A model generated the notes under the pieces. It did no database searches and was not told the DNA's origin. It saw nothing but the letters and a program-made list of their open reading frames with translations. DNA of 64,000 nt from Bacteroidales bacterium (GTDB lineage Bacteria; Bacteroidota; Bacteroidia; Bacteroidales; UBA932), in assembly GCA_017502125.1 (NCBI GenBank), contig JAFVVN010000034.1, positions 16,288 through 80,287 of the forward strand, given 5' to 3'. Position numbers and translations under genes: made by a program. Every line of letters begins with the position of its first letter. Position 1 is the stretch's first letter. Below are positions 16,804-25,816 of the stretch, piece by piece.

Positions 16804-17541
16804 TTATTTTACTTTTCCATAACGCCTGTCGCGTTTAGCATAGGCTTCAAGAGCCTCATTGAAGTCTTTTTCCCTGAAATCCGGCCAAAGTGTATCGACA
16901 AACAGGAGCTCCGTATAAGCACTCTGCCAGAGAAGGTAATTGCTGAGCCTGCTCTCGCCGGAGGTCCGGACGATAAGATCCGGGTCAGGAATGCCTGCAG
17001 TAACCAGATATCTGTCAAAGCCGTTCACATCCATATCGAGGATTTCATCCCGACGCTCCGGACACTCCAGAATCTCGACCGCCATCCTCTTCGCAGCCTG
17101 AAGTATATCCCATTTGCCACTATAGCTGAGGAATATTATGAAAGTGAGGCGGTCGTTATGTGCAGTCCGCTCCATGCAGGAATCTATGATTCGGTTGAGT
17201 CCGTCATCAAGACGTGCTCTGTTGCCGAGCACGACGAACTTAACACCCTCCCTGTCAAGTTCATCCATATAAGTCGCCATAGCCTTGACCATCAGTCCCA
17301 TAAGAGACCCGACCTCAGCCTCCGGACGATTCCAGTTCTCCTCCGAGAATGCAAATATCGACAGGTATTTCACACCTGCCTTGACTGCTGCCTGCACACA
17401 AACATGCACGCTCTCCACACCTTCAAAATGTCCCTGCACCCTTTCCTGACCTCTTTCCTTTGCCCAACGTCCGTTTCCATCCATTATCAGAGAAACATGA
17501 ACAGGCACATTCTTCATTGTTTCAGCACTCATATCGATCAT
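16804..17541 (-). CDS. uppS: Isoprenyl transferase (undecaprenyl diphosphate synthase)
   Basis: 245 aa, typical length. cis-Prenyltransferase making the C55 lipid carrier used by the MurG/MraY enzymes further along. Visible: IMDGNGRWAKERG (catalytic Asp and diphosphate site) near residue 19, FAFSEENWNRP, and the C-terminal RTSGESRLSNYLLWQSAYTE region (split here: RTSGESRLSN then YLLWQSAY). Its ATG overlaps the nadK stop codon by four bases (ATGA), so the two are coupled. Confidence 0.94.
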   Translation of the reverse strand: MIDMSAETMKNVPVHVSLIMDGNGRWAKERGQERVQGHFEGVESVHVCVQAAVKAGVKYLSIFAFSEENWNRPEAEVGSLMGLMVKAMATYMDELDREGVKFVVLGNRARLDDGLNRIIDSCMERTAHNDRLTFIIFLSYSGKWDILQAAKRMAVEILECPERRDEILDMDVNGFDRYLVTAGIPDPDLIVRTSGESRLSNYLLWQSAYTELLFVDTLWPDFREKDFNEALEAYAKRDRRYGKVK

Positions 17542-18356
17542 CTTAAATTTCTGACATCTTCGCCCCAGAAAAGTTTCTCTGTCAGGGCATTTATAAAGTT
17601 GGAATGATTAAGCCGCACCCGCTTAAGCGAAAATTGTGCCACTACAATCTCAATCTCGACATCCTCGCCGACTTCCACCGTCCTGTTGTCCGCAGTCAGG
17701 GAGAACCTCCCGTCGCGGGAATGCATTCTGAGCTTTATGACAGATGTATCGGGGACAACAAGCGGTCTGACATTCAGGTTATGTGGGGAAATCGGGGATA
17801 TGAGAAGCACTTTGGACTCCGGAAGCACGATAGGACCGCCCACACTCAAAGAATAGGCTGTAGATCCTGAGCTGGTGGAAACGACCAGGCCGTCTGCCCA
17901 ATATGTAGGAAGTTTCTCACCATTCAGTTCCACATCCACTCCCAGCATGGCCGCCCCGCTCCTGTGCACCGTTATTTCATTCAAGGCATAGTCCCATAGA
18001 GAGACAGAAGACACCTCCGGCGACACTACAGCCTTAAGCATTGCCCTGTCCTCTATCGTATATTCCCCGTCCAGCAGTGCCTGAGCGACATCTTCAGGGC
18101 GATTTTCCGAAAGGAAGCCTACGCGTCCGAGATTCACGCCGACAACAGGTATCCCACTATCTATCACCAGCTTTGAGGAATATAGAAAAGTGCCGTCACC
18201 CCCGACACTCAGAAGCATATCCGTGTCAGGTGACGGGCTCTCCCCTTCCTCAAGTTCATAGAGGACATGTCCAGCGGCAGAGAGCCTTTCAAAAAGATCG
18301 GAAATCATCCTGTCAGTCTCGCGACTCTCCTTACCTATATACACAGCCAGTCTCAT
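17538..18356 (-). CDS. nadK: NAD kinase
   Basis: 272 aa. Phosphorylates NAD to NADP in the cytoplasm. Visible: the SVGGDGTFLYSS motif (GGDGT) at about 51, NLGRVGFLSE, and the glycine-rich STSSGSTAYSLSVGGPI motif at about 160. Coupled to uppS by an ATGA overlap. A TATTTTTG element (18390-18397) lies upstream, back to back with that of pdxJ. Confidence 0.94.
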   Translation of the reverse strand: MRLAVYIGKESRETDRMISDLFERLSAAGHVLYELEEGESPSPDTDMLLSVGGDGTFLYSSKLVIDSGIPVVGVNLGRVGFLSENRPEDVAQALLDGEYTIEDRAMLKAVVSPEVSSVSLWDYALNEITVHRSGAAMLGVDVELNGEKLPTYWADGLVVSTSSGSTAYSLSVGGPIVLPESKVLLISPISPHNLNVRPLVVPDTSVIKLRMHSRDGRFSLTADNRTVEVGEDVEIEIVVAQFSLKRVRLNHSNFINALTEKLFWGEDVRNLR

Positions 18357-18389
18357 ACTCTTCCTTTGGGTTCAATCAAATTCAGTCTT

Positions 18390-18397
18390 CAAAAATA
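18390..18397 (-). promoter_or_regulatory. -7 element (TATTTTTG) for nadK-uppS
   Basis: Exact TAnnTTTG match on the minus strand, 33 nt before the nadK ATG, in the divergent 112-nt gap shared with pdxJ. Confidence 0.45.
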
Positions 18398-18430
18398 ACA
18401 TATAATTTACAAACTTTGAACTTTATTCCG

Positions 18431-18438
18431 TATTTTTG
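18431..18438 (+). promoter_or_regulatory. -7 element (TATTTTTG) for pdxJ
   Basis: Exact TAnnTTTG match 30 nt before the pdxJ ATG. Same octamer as the divergent nadK element. No -33 TTTG at the usual spacing. Confidence 0.45.
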
Positions 18439-18468
18439 TCTTTTGTAACAGTTAATTGAGCCATCGAG

Positions 18469-19188
18469 ATGACCAGATTAAGCGTCAATATAAACAAGAT
18501 CGCCACCATCAGGAATGCACGTGGAGGCAATATGCCGGATGTGACCAAGGCCGCCCTGGACTGCGAAAGATTCGGGGCTGAAGGCATCACAGTCCACCCA
18601 AGACCGGACGAAAGACATATCAGATATTCTGACGTGCGTCAGATAAGGCCTCTTGTAGCCACAGAGTTCAATATAGAAGGCAATCCGATCAAGTCCTTCA
18701 TTGACCTTGTGCTGGAGGTCATTCCGGATCAGGTCACATTGGTTCCCGATGCCGAAGATGCAATAACATCTAATGCAGGGTGGGACACCGTGAGACATCG
18801 CGATTTTCTCAAGGAAGTGTGCACCGAATTCAGGAGCAAAGGGATCAGGACCTCGATATTCATAGACCCGAAGCCTGAAATGGCTGAAGCAGCCGCCCTC
18901 TGCGGATGCGACAGGGTGGAACTGTATACGGAGGGATATGCCGCCATGTATGCAAAGGACAGGGAAGCTGCGATAGCTCCGTACCTCAGGACAGCGGAGA
19001 CTGTCAGGGACTGCGGACTCGGGCTGAATGCCGGGCACGATCTGAATCTCGAGAATCTGGAATATTTCATCAGGACCATTCCATGGACAGACGAGGTCTC
19101 GATAGGCCACGCGATAGTGTGTGACGCCTTATATATGGGACTTGAGCAAACTATACGGGCATATCTGTCAAAAGTCAGGATTTTTTAA
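18469..19188 (+). CDS. pdxJ: Pyridoxine 5'-phosphate synthase
   Basis: 239 aa, standard length. Condenses 3-amino-2-oxopropyl phosphate with 1-deoxyxylulose 5-phosphate to pyridoxine 5'-phosphate in the DXP-dependent vitamin B6 pathway. Visible: [14 protein letters not shown] at the N-terminus, [14 protein letters not shown] (phosphate-binding and catalytic His) at about 40, QVTLVPD, and [11 protein letters not shown] at about 185. No other B6 gene is adjacent. Confidence 0.94.
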   Translation: MTRLSVNINKIATIRNARGGNMPDVTKAALDCERFGAEGITVHPRPDERHIRYSDVRQIRPLVATEFNIEGNPIKSFIDLVLEVIPDQVTLVPDAEDAITSNAGWDTVRHRDFLKEVCTEFRSKGIRTSIFIDPKPEMAEAAALCGCDRVELYTEGYAAMYAKDREAAIAPYLRTAETVRDCGLGLNAGHDLNLENLEYFIRTIPWTDEVSIGHAIVCDALYMGLEQTIRAYLSKVRIF

Positions 19189-19189
19189 C

Positions 19190-19197
19190 TATCTTTG
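19190..19197 (+). promoter_or_regulatory. -7 element (TATCTTTG) for the OmpH-like gene
   Basis: Exact TAnnTTTG match beginning one base after the pdxJ stop codon and 52 nt before the ATG at 19250. It probably drives 19250-22824. Confidence 0.5.
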
Positions 19198-19249
19198 CAG
19201 TTTACGCTCATTTACGCAGGGAAACAAAATTTAAACAAGATAAAACCAA

Positions 19250-19864
19250 ATGAAGAACACATCACTTATCCTCAGCGTCATCTCTCTTGTCGCTGTTGTA
19301 GTTTTCGGAGTGCTGACACTCACAGGCAAAAAGACCGCAAACGTTGAAGCGGCAGAAGGAGAAACAGTAGTGGCAGAAGCCGGCAAAGGCGCAATCGTCT
19401 ACATCGACCTCGACAGGATCCTCATGGACTATGACATGGCCAATGACCTCAGATCGGTCGTTGAGACCAAGGTTCAGAACATTCAGGCTGAGGTCAACAG
19501 AAGAGGCAAGAAGCTTGAGAACGACGTAAAGAGCTTCCAGGAGAAGATTGACAAGGGACTCATGACCCGTTCAGTTGCGGAGGCTCAGGGTCAGAAGCTT
19601 CAGCAGCAGGAAGTTGAATTCAACAACTATGCAGCACAGAAGCAGCAGGAGATCCAGGAGGAGCAGGTGGTGATGATGAACCAGCTCGGCGACGCTATCC
19701 AGACATACCTTGAAAAGTACAATGCAGAGAAGCAGTACGCCATGATCATCACCAACTCAGGCGGAGCACCGGTGATAACGGCTGACGCAAGCCTCGATAT
19801 CACTGAGGACGTTCTTGCCGGACTCAACGAGGAGTATATCAAGACCAAGAACGAGAAAAAATAA
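19250..19864 (+). CDS. OmpH/Skp-like protein, membrane-anchored form
   Basis: 204 aa. One hydrophobic N-terminal segment (about residues 5-26) with no clear cleavage site, so it may remain anchored. An acidic linker is followed by an OmpH core: IVYIDLDRILMDYDMA, a long Gln/Glu-rich coiled coil at about 75-160, and a closing beta segment (AMIITNSGGAPVI). It is related to the chaperone at 13575-14144 but differs in its anchor and linker. It precedes a glycosyltransferase by only 9 nt. Confidence 0.8.
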   Translation: MKNTSLILSVISLVAVVVFGVLTLTGKKTANVEAAEGETVVAEAGKGAIVYIDLDRILMDYDMANDLRSVVETKVQNIQAEVNRRGKKLENDVKSFQEKIDKGLMTRSVAEAQGQKLQQQEVEFNNYAAQKQQEIQEEQVVMMNQLGDAIQTYLEKYNAEKQYAMIITNSGGAPVITADASLDITEDVLAGLNEEYIKTKNEKK

Positions 19865-19873
19865 GGAATAATC

Positions 19874-20995
19874 TTGAAGATAGCCATACTGTCCTGTTTC
19901 TATCCCTACAGAGGAGGTATATCTCAGTTTAACGCATGCCTTTATGGTGAACTGAGCAAAGAGCATATTGTCAAGGCCTTCAACTTCAGCCGGCAATATC
20001 CTGATTTTCTCTTCCCGGGAAAGACCCAGACTGTGACGGCGGACGATGAGGCCGTGCCCGTGGAGAGTGAATCTCTGCTGGACACGGCCAATCCCTTTTC
20101 ATATGCCAGGACCTACCGTGCGATAAGGGACTGGAAACCTGACGTGCTGATTGTAAGATACTGGATGTCATATTTCGCTCCTTCTCTGGGATACATAACC
20201 AGAAGGATGAAGAAACATTGCAAGGTGATATCCATACTGGACAATGTGGTTCCACATGAGCCCCATTTCTTCGATGCCCCTCTGACAAGATATTTTCTGA
20301 AGGGAAGTTCAGGAAGCGTCACCCTGTGCGAGGCTGTATCCGAAGACCTGCTCAAGCTGCAGCCGGATTCACGTTATACAGTCATCCAGCACCCGCTCTA
20401 CTCCCACTTCGGGGAGGCAATGGAAAGGGAGAAGGCAGAGGAGACGCTCGGTCTCGCCCATGGAAGGAAGAACATCCTTTTCTTCGGACTGATCAGAGAC
20501 TATAAAGGGCTGGACATACTCCTCGAAGCATTCAGTAGACTCCCCGATGACTATCAGCTGATCATCGCGGGAGAACCTTATGGTTCCTTTGATAAATATC
20601 AGAGAATCATCGACACGATACCGGGAAAGAACAGGATATCCATGAATCTCAAATATATAAAGGATTCGGAGGTTTCAAGGTATTTTTCAGCTGCAGACGT
20701 GGTGGTGCTGCCGTACAGGAGTGCCACTCAGAGCGGAATAAGCTCAGTTTCATACCATTTCGAAGTGCCTATGATTGTCACCGGCGTAGGGGGATTGAAG
20801 GAGACGATCGGAGACAGAGGCACGGGGCTTGTGGCCAAGGACGGCACACCTGAAGCCATATATGATGAGATCCTGAAATATTTTGAGGACCCTCGCATAA
20901 AGGAAGACTGCATAAGGAATATCCGCGAAGAGAAGGAAAGGCTCTCGTGGAGCACATTTGCCCGCAGACTCATTGAATTCATCGGGCAATTATAA
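19874..20995 (+). CDS. Glycosyltransferase, family 4 (GT-B fold)
   Basis: 373 aa beginning at TTG (19874), 9 nt after the previous stop; no better ATG exists before the conserved KIAILSCFYPYRGG start. The N-terminal Rossmann domain has the glycine loop PYRGGISQF. The C-terminal donor domain shows LFFGLIRDYKGLDILLEAF and an E-x7-E-type region (FEVPMIVTGVGGLKET). Such enzymes add sugars to lipid carriers, envelope glycans or protein glycans; donor and acceptor unknown. No polysaccharide cluster surrounds it. Confidence 0.8.
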   Translation: MKIAILSCFYPYRGGISQFNACLYGELSKEHIVKAFNFSRQYPDFLFPGKTQTVTADDEAVPVESESLLDTANPFSYARTYRAIRDWKPDVLIVRYWMSYFAPSLGYITRRMKKHCKVISILDNVVPHEPHFFDAPLTRYFLKGSSGSVTLCEAVSEDLLKLQPDSRYTVIQHPLYSHFGEAMEREKAEETLGLAHGRKNILFFGLIRDYKGLDILLEAFSRLPDDYQLIIAGEPYGSFDKYQRIIDTIPGKNRISMNLKYIKDSEVSRYFSAADVVVLPYRSATQSGISSVSYHFEVPMIVTGVGGLKETIGDRGTGLVAKDGTPEAIYDEILKYFEDPRIKEDCIRNIREEKERLSWSTFARRLIEFIGQL

Positions 20996-21006
20996 ACAGA
21001 GACGAT

Positions 21007-22824
21007 ATGAGAAGAAGAGTTTCGGCAACAATCTGCAAAGCTGCGCTTGGACTGTCCTTGCTTATGGCTGTACCAGGCCTGTGCGCCGCCCAGGAATACA
21101 GCAACACTCCTGTCACCGTATCAAAGGAGAAGGTAAAGGTGGGAGGTAAGCTATGCTATTCGCACATTGTACTTGAAAAGCAGACCTTGTACTCGATAAG
21201 CAAGGCATATAATGTCAGTATAGACGACATATACAGGTTCAATCCTGCGTTGAAGGAGACAGGTCTGAAAAAGAATTCCATTATCCTGATCCCTTCCCAG
21301 GAAGCATTGCAGGAAGAAAATGTAAAGCCAAAAGAGGAGACTGTCAAAGCAAAGGATGCCGAGGTCAAAGTAAGGGAGACCCCCGTCAAGGCCAAGGAGA
21401 CCCCTGTCAAGGTCAAGGAAACCCCAGTCAAGGCCAAGGAGACTCCTGCCACTCTCGACTCGCTTAAAAGAAGCACCCCTGCCGAACAGGCCAAGGGACA
21501 GAGGATACATATCAGAAAATGGTACGAAGACATAGTCATGATAGCCGACATGTACGATGTAAGCGTAGAGGCCATCATGACAGCCAATAATCTGACAAGC
21601 AAAAAACTGAACAGGAGACACAGGCTCATCATCCCGGCAAAGGAAACCAGACCAGCCACCGATTCCCGTCCTTCAGAGATTCCGGACTCGGAGACAGAGG
21701 GAGTAGCACAGACCGAGGCAGTCTCGCCTTCAGACACTACAGGGGAAGACGGCGGAACAACTCAGGAGTGGTATCTATTCCCTAAGAGCGAAGTAAAGGC
21801 CACCGTACTGCTTCCGATGCGAAACGTGGAGGGAAAGCTCAGCCGCAACAACATGGACTTCTACAGCGGTATGATGCTTGCCGTCTATGACCTGGCACAG
21901 GAGGGAGTCAATACAGACATCACTACATACGACATTACGGATATAAGCACACCTGTCACCAAGGAAGACATAGAGGACAGCGACCTGATAATAGGTCCCA
22001 TAACCACTGCCGATCTCACAAGACTGTTCCAAAGCAGTCCGAAGGCCGGTACAGTGATTTCCCCGCTCGATCCGAGGGCTGAGCGTCTTGTAGCGACAAA
22101 CAGGAACATGGTTCAGGTACCTACTCCACATAGAGCTCAGTATCAGGACCTTGTGGACTGGATCAAAGAGGATATGCAGGAAAACGACAAGGTCTTCATG
22201 TTTTCTGAAAGAGTTGCAAGGAACAATGATGCGATAACTTCCATGAAGGAGGTTATGGATCAGTCAGGGCTGGAGTACACCCCGTTTGCATACAGCATCC
22301 TTGAAGGACGTGACATCATCGAACCATTGAAAGGAATGATGAGCGCGGAGGGAACGAACAGGATATATATTGCATCTGAGAGTGAGGCGTTTGTGAATGA
22401 TGTCGTGAGAAACCTGAACCTGATGCTCCTTGAGGAGTTCGATGTGGTGCTCTATGCCCCATCAAAGATACGCAGTTTCGACACCATTGAGGTGGAACAT
22501 TTCCACAATACATCCATGCATGTCAGCCTGACATATTTCATCAACTACGAAGATCAGGCAGTGAAGGACTTCCTCCTCAAATACAGGGCGCTCTACAACA
22601 CAGAACCTACTCAGTTCGCATTCCAGGGCTATGACATTGCCAGATATTTCATAAGTCTATGCCACAAATACGGAAAGAGATGGCCTGAAAAACTCGAAGA
22701 GAACGAGAAGGCTATGCTCCAGAGCACATTCAGATGCATGAAGCAGGAGAACGGAGGATGGGTGAACAACGGAGTGAGAAGGGTGATATACGGCGAGAAA
22801 TGGTCTGTCAGACAGATAAGATGA
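21007..22824 (+). CDS. LysM-domain protein with periplasmic-binding-like C-terminus
   Basis: 605 aa. A signal peptide ends near LCAAQ. Two LysM-type peptidoglycan-binding modules are visible, at about 50-97 (LYSISKAYNVSIDDIYRFNP) and about 165-212 (MIADMYDVSVEAIMTANNL). Between them lies a low-complexity Lys/Glu/Pro linker with four 7-residue VKxxETP repeats. Residues about 255-600 resemble a type 1 periplasmic binding fold (VLLPMRNVEGKLSRNNMDFY, LIIGPITTADLTRLF). This LysM plus PBP1-like plan recurs in Bacteroidota with unknown role. It converges on recN with 4 nt between stop codons. Confidence 0.75.
   Translation: MRRRVSATICKAALGLSLLMAVPGLCAAQEYSNTPVTVSKEKVKVGGKLCYSHIVLEKQTLYSISKAYNVSIDDIYRFNPALKETGLKKNSIILIPSQEALQEENVKPKEETVKAKDAEVKVRETPVKAKETPVKVKETPVKAKETPATLDSLKRSTPAEQAKGQRIHIRKWYEDIVMIADMYDVSVEAIMTANNLTSKKLNRRHRLIIPAKETRPATDSRPSEIPDSETEGVAQTEAVSPSDTTGEDGGTTQEWYLFPKSEVKATVLLPMRNVEGKLSRNNMDFYSGMMLAVYDLAQEGVNTDITTYDITDISTPVTKEDIEDSDLIIGPITTADLTRLFQSSPKAGTVISPLDPRAERLVATNRNMVQVPTPHRAQYQDLVDWIKEDMQENDKVFMFSERVARNNDAITSMKEVMDQSGLEYTPFAYSILEGRDIIEPLKGMMSAEGTNRIYIASESEAFVNDVVRNLNLMLLEEFDVVLYAPSKIRSFDTIEVEHFHNTSMHVSLTYFINYEDQAVKDFLLKYRALYNTEPTQFAFQGYDIARYFISLCHKYGKRWPEKLEENEKAMLQSTFRCMKQENGGWVNNGVRRVIYGEKWSVRQIR
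21364..21447 (+). repeat. Four tandem 21-bp units encoding VKxxETP
   Basis: In-frame repeat inside the LysM gene: VKVRETP, VKAKETP, VKVKETP, VKAKETP. Synonymous changes separate the units, so the array is not brand new. It encodes a charged linker between the LysM domains and could vary in copy number without a frameshift. Confidence 0.85.
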
Positions 22825-22828
22825 TGAG

Positions 22829-24508
22829 CTATCCCCTCAGAAGGGATTCTGCATTTGCAACGGCAGCGTCAGTCAGCACGGAGCCGCTGAGCATTCGGGC
22901 AATTTCAAGGACTCTCTGATCATCGGAGAGTCTTTTTATTGTGGATATGGCCTTCGAAACTGCAGGGTCGACTTCTTTTGACACAAGATAGTGAGCCTTT
23001 CCTTTGGCTGCCACCTGCGGAAGATGGGTGATGGCAAAGACCTGCATATATGCTCCCATTTCGCATATCATAGAACCCATCTTATCCGCTACACTACCGG
23101 ATACACCAGTGTCGATTTCATCGAATATCATTGTAGGCATATTGGCGAATCTTGAACGCATAGCCTTGAGCGCCAACATTATACGCGACATCTCGCCACC
23201 TGAGGCACATTTTGCTACATCCACAGCATTACGCCCGGTGGATGAAAATCTGAACTGCACGGAATCAGAGCCGGAAGCCGACATAGGAGTTTGAAGGATC
23301 TCCACCTCGAATACAGCATAGGGAAGTTCAAGCCCTCTGATCGAGTCCTGGATACTTTCTGCAAAAGCCCCTGAGGCAGTCCTGCGGGACTCGCTGAGCT
23401 TCCCCGCCACAGTATCAAGTTCACGACCCACCTTCTCAAGTTCGGCCAGGAGTCCGCTGCGTTGCTCCTCAAGCTGAGTGGAATCGAACAGAACACCGGA
23501 GAGACGGTCACGCAGGTCGATCAGTTCACTTTCAGTCCTGCATCCATGCTTCTGGAACAGGCCGTATATCATGGACATCCTGTCCTCAACCTGCTCCAGA
23601 CGTGACTCAGAGATGTCAACCCGTGAATTCATCGTGCAGACCTCGGAGAGTATGTCGTCAAGCTCCCTTCTGCATGAATCCACCCTCTCGGACAGGTCGG
23701 ATGCCACAGGCATGAAGCGTCCCACCTTGGACAATTGACGTCCGGCTTCCTTGAGTGACGCATCCAAAGACAGGATATCGCCTGAAGACGAAGCTGCCGT
23801 GAAAAGGTCCTCCACAGCAGACAGAGAAGTCTTTATTTCCTCGGCATTTGCGAGCTGTTTCTGCTCTTCCTCAAGCTCGGCCAGTTCACCATCCCTGAGG
23901 GAGGCAGCCTCAAGCTGCCTGAACTGGGCCTCATTGTAGTCCCTCTCCCCTGCATATGCAGCAATCCTTGCCTCCAGTGCAGCCAGTTCTGACTTGAGGG
24001 CATTCTGAGTCTTCCACAACCTTGAGCACTCCTCACGGAGCAGGCTGTTTCCGGCAAAATAATCAAGAATCCCCATCTGGAACTGCCTGTCTGAAAGAAG
24101 AAGGGTCTGATGCTGAGAATGAATGTCTATAAGTCTTGAAGAAATATCCTGCAGCACCTGAACCGGTACAGGGCTGTCATTGATAAAGGCTCTTGAGCGT
24201 CCTGACCTATTGACCACCCTTCTTATTATAAGGTGTCCGTCATCCCATTCGACTTCATTTTCCTCAAGAAGGGACTTGAGATCAAATTCCTCAGCCCCTG
24301 TTTCGAATTCAGCCTCGACCACGCAGTTGTCAGCTCCTTCCGAAAGCATTGCAGCATCTGCCTTGGCTCCCATCACAAGTGACAAGGCACCAAGAATTAT
24401 TGATTTTCCGGCTCCGGTCTGTCCTGTAATAATGATCAGACCCTCCGGAAAATCAATCTCCAGAGAGTCTATCAACACATAGTTCCTGACATGAAGCCGG
24501 CTAAGCAT
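22829..24508 (-). CDS. recN: DNA repair protein RecN (SMC-like ATPase)
   Basis: 559 aa, normal length. N-terminal Walker A GQTGAGKSIILGALSLVMG at about 29, a long coiled coil at about 150-370, then an ABC signature region (SGGEMSRIMLALKAM) and Walker B (MIFDEIDTGVSG) near 440-475. RecN bridges DNA ends during recombinational repair of double-strand breaks. It is last in trxB-bamD-rpoZ-recN. A hairpin plus T-run on the opposite strand (22910-22940) lies within its 3' end. Confidence 0.94.
   Translation of the reverse strand: MLSRLHVRNYVLIDSLEIDFPEGLIIITGQTGAGKSIILGALSLVMGAKADAAMLSEGADNCVVEAEFETGAEEFDLKSLLEENEVEWDDGHLIIRRVVNRSGRSRAFINDSPVPVQVLQDISSRLIDIHSQHQTLLLSDRQFQMGILDYFAGNSLLREECSRLWKTQNALKSELAALEARIAAYAGERDYNEAQFRQLEAASLRDGELAELEEEQKQLANAEEIKTSLSAVEDLFTAASSSGDILSLDASLKEAGRQLSKVGRFMPVASDLSERVDSCRRELDDILSEVCTMNSRVDISESRLEQVEDRMSMIYGLFQKHGCRTESELIDLRDRLSGVLFDSTQLEEQRSGLLAELEKVGRELDTVAGKLSESRRTASGAFAESIQDSIRGLELPYAVFEVEILQTPMSASGSDSVQFRFSSTGRNAVDVAKCASGGEMSRIMLALKAMRSRFANMPTMIFDEIDTGVSGSVADKMGSMICEMGAYMQVFAITHLPQVAAKGKAHYLVSKEVDPAVSKAISTIKRLSDDQRVLEIARMLSGSVLTDAAVANAESLLRG
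22910..22940 (+). terminator. Terminator of the LysM gene embedded in recN coding sequence
   Basis: Plus-strand GACTCTC/GAGAGTC 7-bp stem with a 9-nt loop, followed by TTTTTATT. It is 86 nt past the LysM stop and inside the 3' part of the convergent recN. Confidence 0.55.
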
Positions 24509-24518
24509 GGTTCAGCTA

Positions 24519-24836
24519 TTACTCGTCCTGCTTTGCCATTCTATAGGACACCTCACCGTCCTTGAACTCCTCGATGGCCACAAGGCTTGGCTTAGGCTGT
24601 CTCTCGTAATACTTTGAGATCTCTATCTGCTCGCGGTTCTCGAATACTTCTTCCATAGTATCACGGTCATTCTTGAAGTCTTCCAGCTTTCTGGTCAGTT
24701 CCTTCTTCTCCGCGATTGCAATCTGATTAGCCCTTTTTGCAAGCACAACCACAGTCTCATAGATGTTTCCTGTAGGCTCTGCAAGTTCGTTAAGATTTCT
24801 TGTAAGTGTGTTTGTAGGTGTCTTCTTGTTTGCCAT
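24519..24836 (-). CDS. rpoZ: RNA polymerase omega subunit (Rpb6/RpoZ family)
   Basis: 105 aa from the ATG at 24836, preferred over the ATG at 24845. Contains the omega/Rpb6 core: NIYETVVVLAKRANQIA at about 25-42 followed by a charged helix and an acidic end. Omega helps assemble beta' into RNA polymerase. Bacteroidota omega proteins are longer than the 91-aa E. coli form and often lie between bamD and recN, as here. It is 10 nt upstream of recN. Confidence 0.82.
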   Translation of the reverse strand: MANKKTPTNTLTRNLNELAEPTGNIYETVVVLAKRANQIAIAEKKELTRKLEDFKNDRDTMEEVFENREQIEISKYYERQPKPSLVAIEEFKDGEVSYRMAKQDE

Positions 24837-24919
24837 TGTTATCATATTTACTATTTCACTCTGTTACATCAGGAGAGAAATCCCTCCATTTTATTATACC
24901 CTTGGTTTCGACGAGGGTT

Positions 24920-25810
24920 TCATTTTTTTTCAGACTTTTTTGCAGCCTTCTGAATCTTTCTTCTTTCCTTGGCGAAATCCTTTTCAGTCATATCAGACGA
25001 ATCTGTTTCAACCGAATGCCTTCCAAGAGCCTTCTGAGCCCTGTGATATATGGTATCAAGCTCTTTCCTATAGTGAGAATCAGGAATCTCACCTATGAAA
25101 TTATAATAGTCATCCATGAAAGTAAGGTATCTCTCCTTCTGCTTTGCAGGGACGCTGAGATAGGCATATTTATATGAAGACATCGCTATATAATACAGAA
25201 TATCCTCCCTGTAGACGTTATCCGCATCATCCTTGAGCACATTCCTGAAGGCTACTCGCGAGGCCAGGTAATCCTCCATCTTATAATACAGCTTCGCCGC
25301 TTCGTAAGATTTCTTGTCCAGACGCTCGTTGAGTTCCTCCAACATATCGCGACATTCCTGCATATGCTCGTTTTCAGGAAACTCCAGGATGTACTCCGAT
25401 ATTGCACTTATGGTCTTATAGGTAGGTGCCTGATCGAGTTCCCATCGGAGCGTTGACCTATACAGACAGTCAAGACGCAGATACCTCGCCTCCGAAGTGA
25501 ACGGACTGCGCGGGTAGCTCTCAATGAACTGCGCGAAGTTTGTCTCAGCCGTATAATAATCCTTGAACCTGTAATTGCTCAGACCCCAGTAATATCTCAC
25601 GGTGTCATCACGTTCGGTTCCGTTGGTAAGGACACTCAAAGACTCGAAAAGCGAAGCCGCCTTGGAATACTTTCCTTCGTTGAAATACTGGAACGCTCCT
25701 TCATATTTGGCATCAGCATCATTGCTGTTCAGCAGAATCTCATACTGAGACTTGCATGAACACATGGCTGCCGTCGCAACCAGGATTAGAATAAGATTTC
25801 TGAACTTCAT
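24920..25810 (-). CDS. bamD: Outer-membrane assembly lipoprotein BamD
   Basis: 296 aa. Lipobox MCSC with Cys19. TPR-like helical repeats run from about residue 30 to 240 (YEGAFQYFNEGKYSKAASLFE, YYWGLSNYRFKDYYTAETNF). A charged Lys-rich C-terminal tail (about 265-296) is typical of Bacteroidota BamD. It is the essential lipoprotein partner of BamA, on the periplasmic face of the outer membrane. It lies 6 nt after trxB. Confidence 0.9.
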   Translation of the reverse strand: MKFRNLILILVATAAMCSCKSQYEILLNSNDADAKYEGAFQYFNEGKYSKAASLFESLSVLTNGTERDDTVRYYWGLSNYRFKDYYTAETNFAQFIESYPRSPFTSEARYLRLDCLYRSTLRWELDQAPTYKTISAISEYILEFPENEHMQECRDMLEELNERLDKKSYEAAKLYYKMEDYLASRVAFRNVLKDDADNVYREDILYYIAMSSYKYAYLSVPAKQKERYLTFMDDYYNFIGEIPDSHYRKELDTIYHRAQKALGRHSVETDSSDMTEKDFAKERRKIQKAAKKSEKK

Positions 25811-25816
25811 CTTCTA

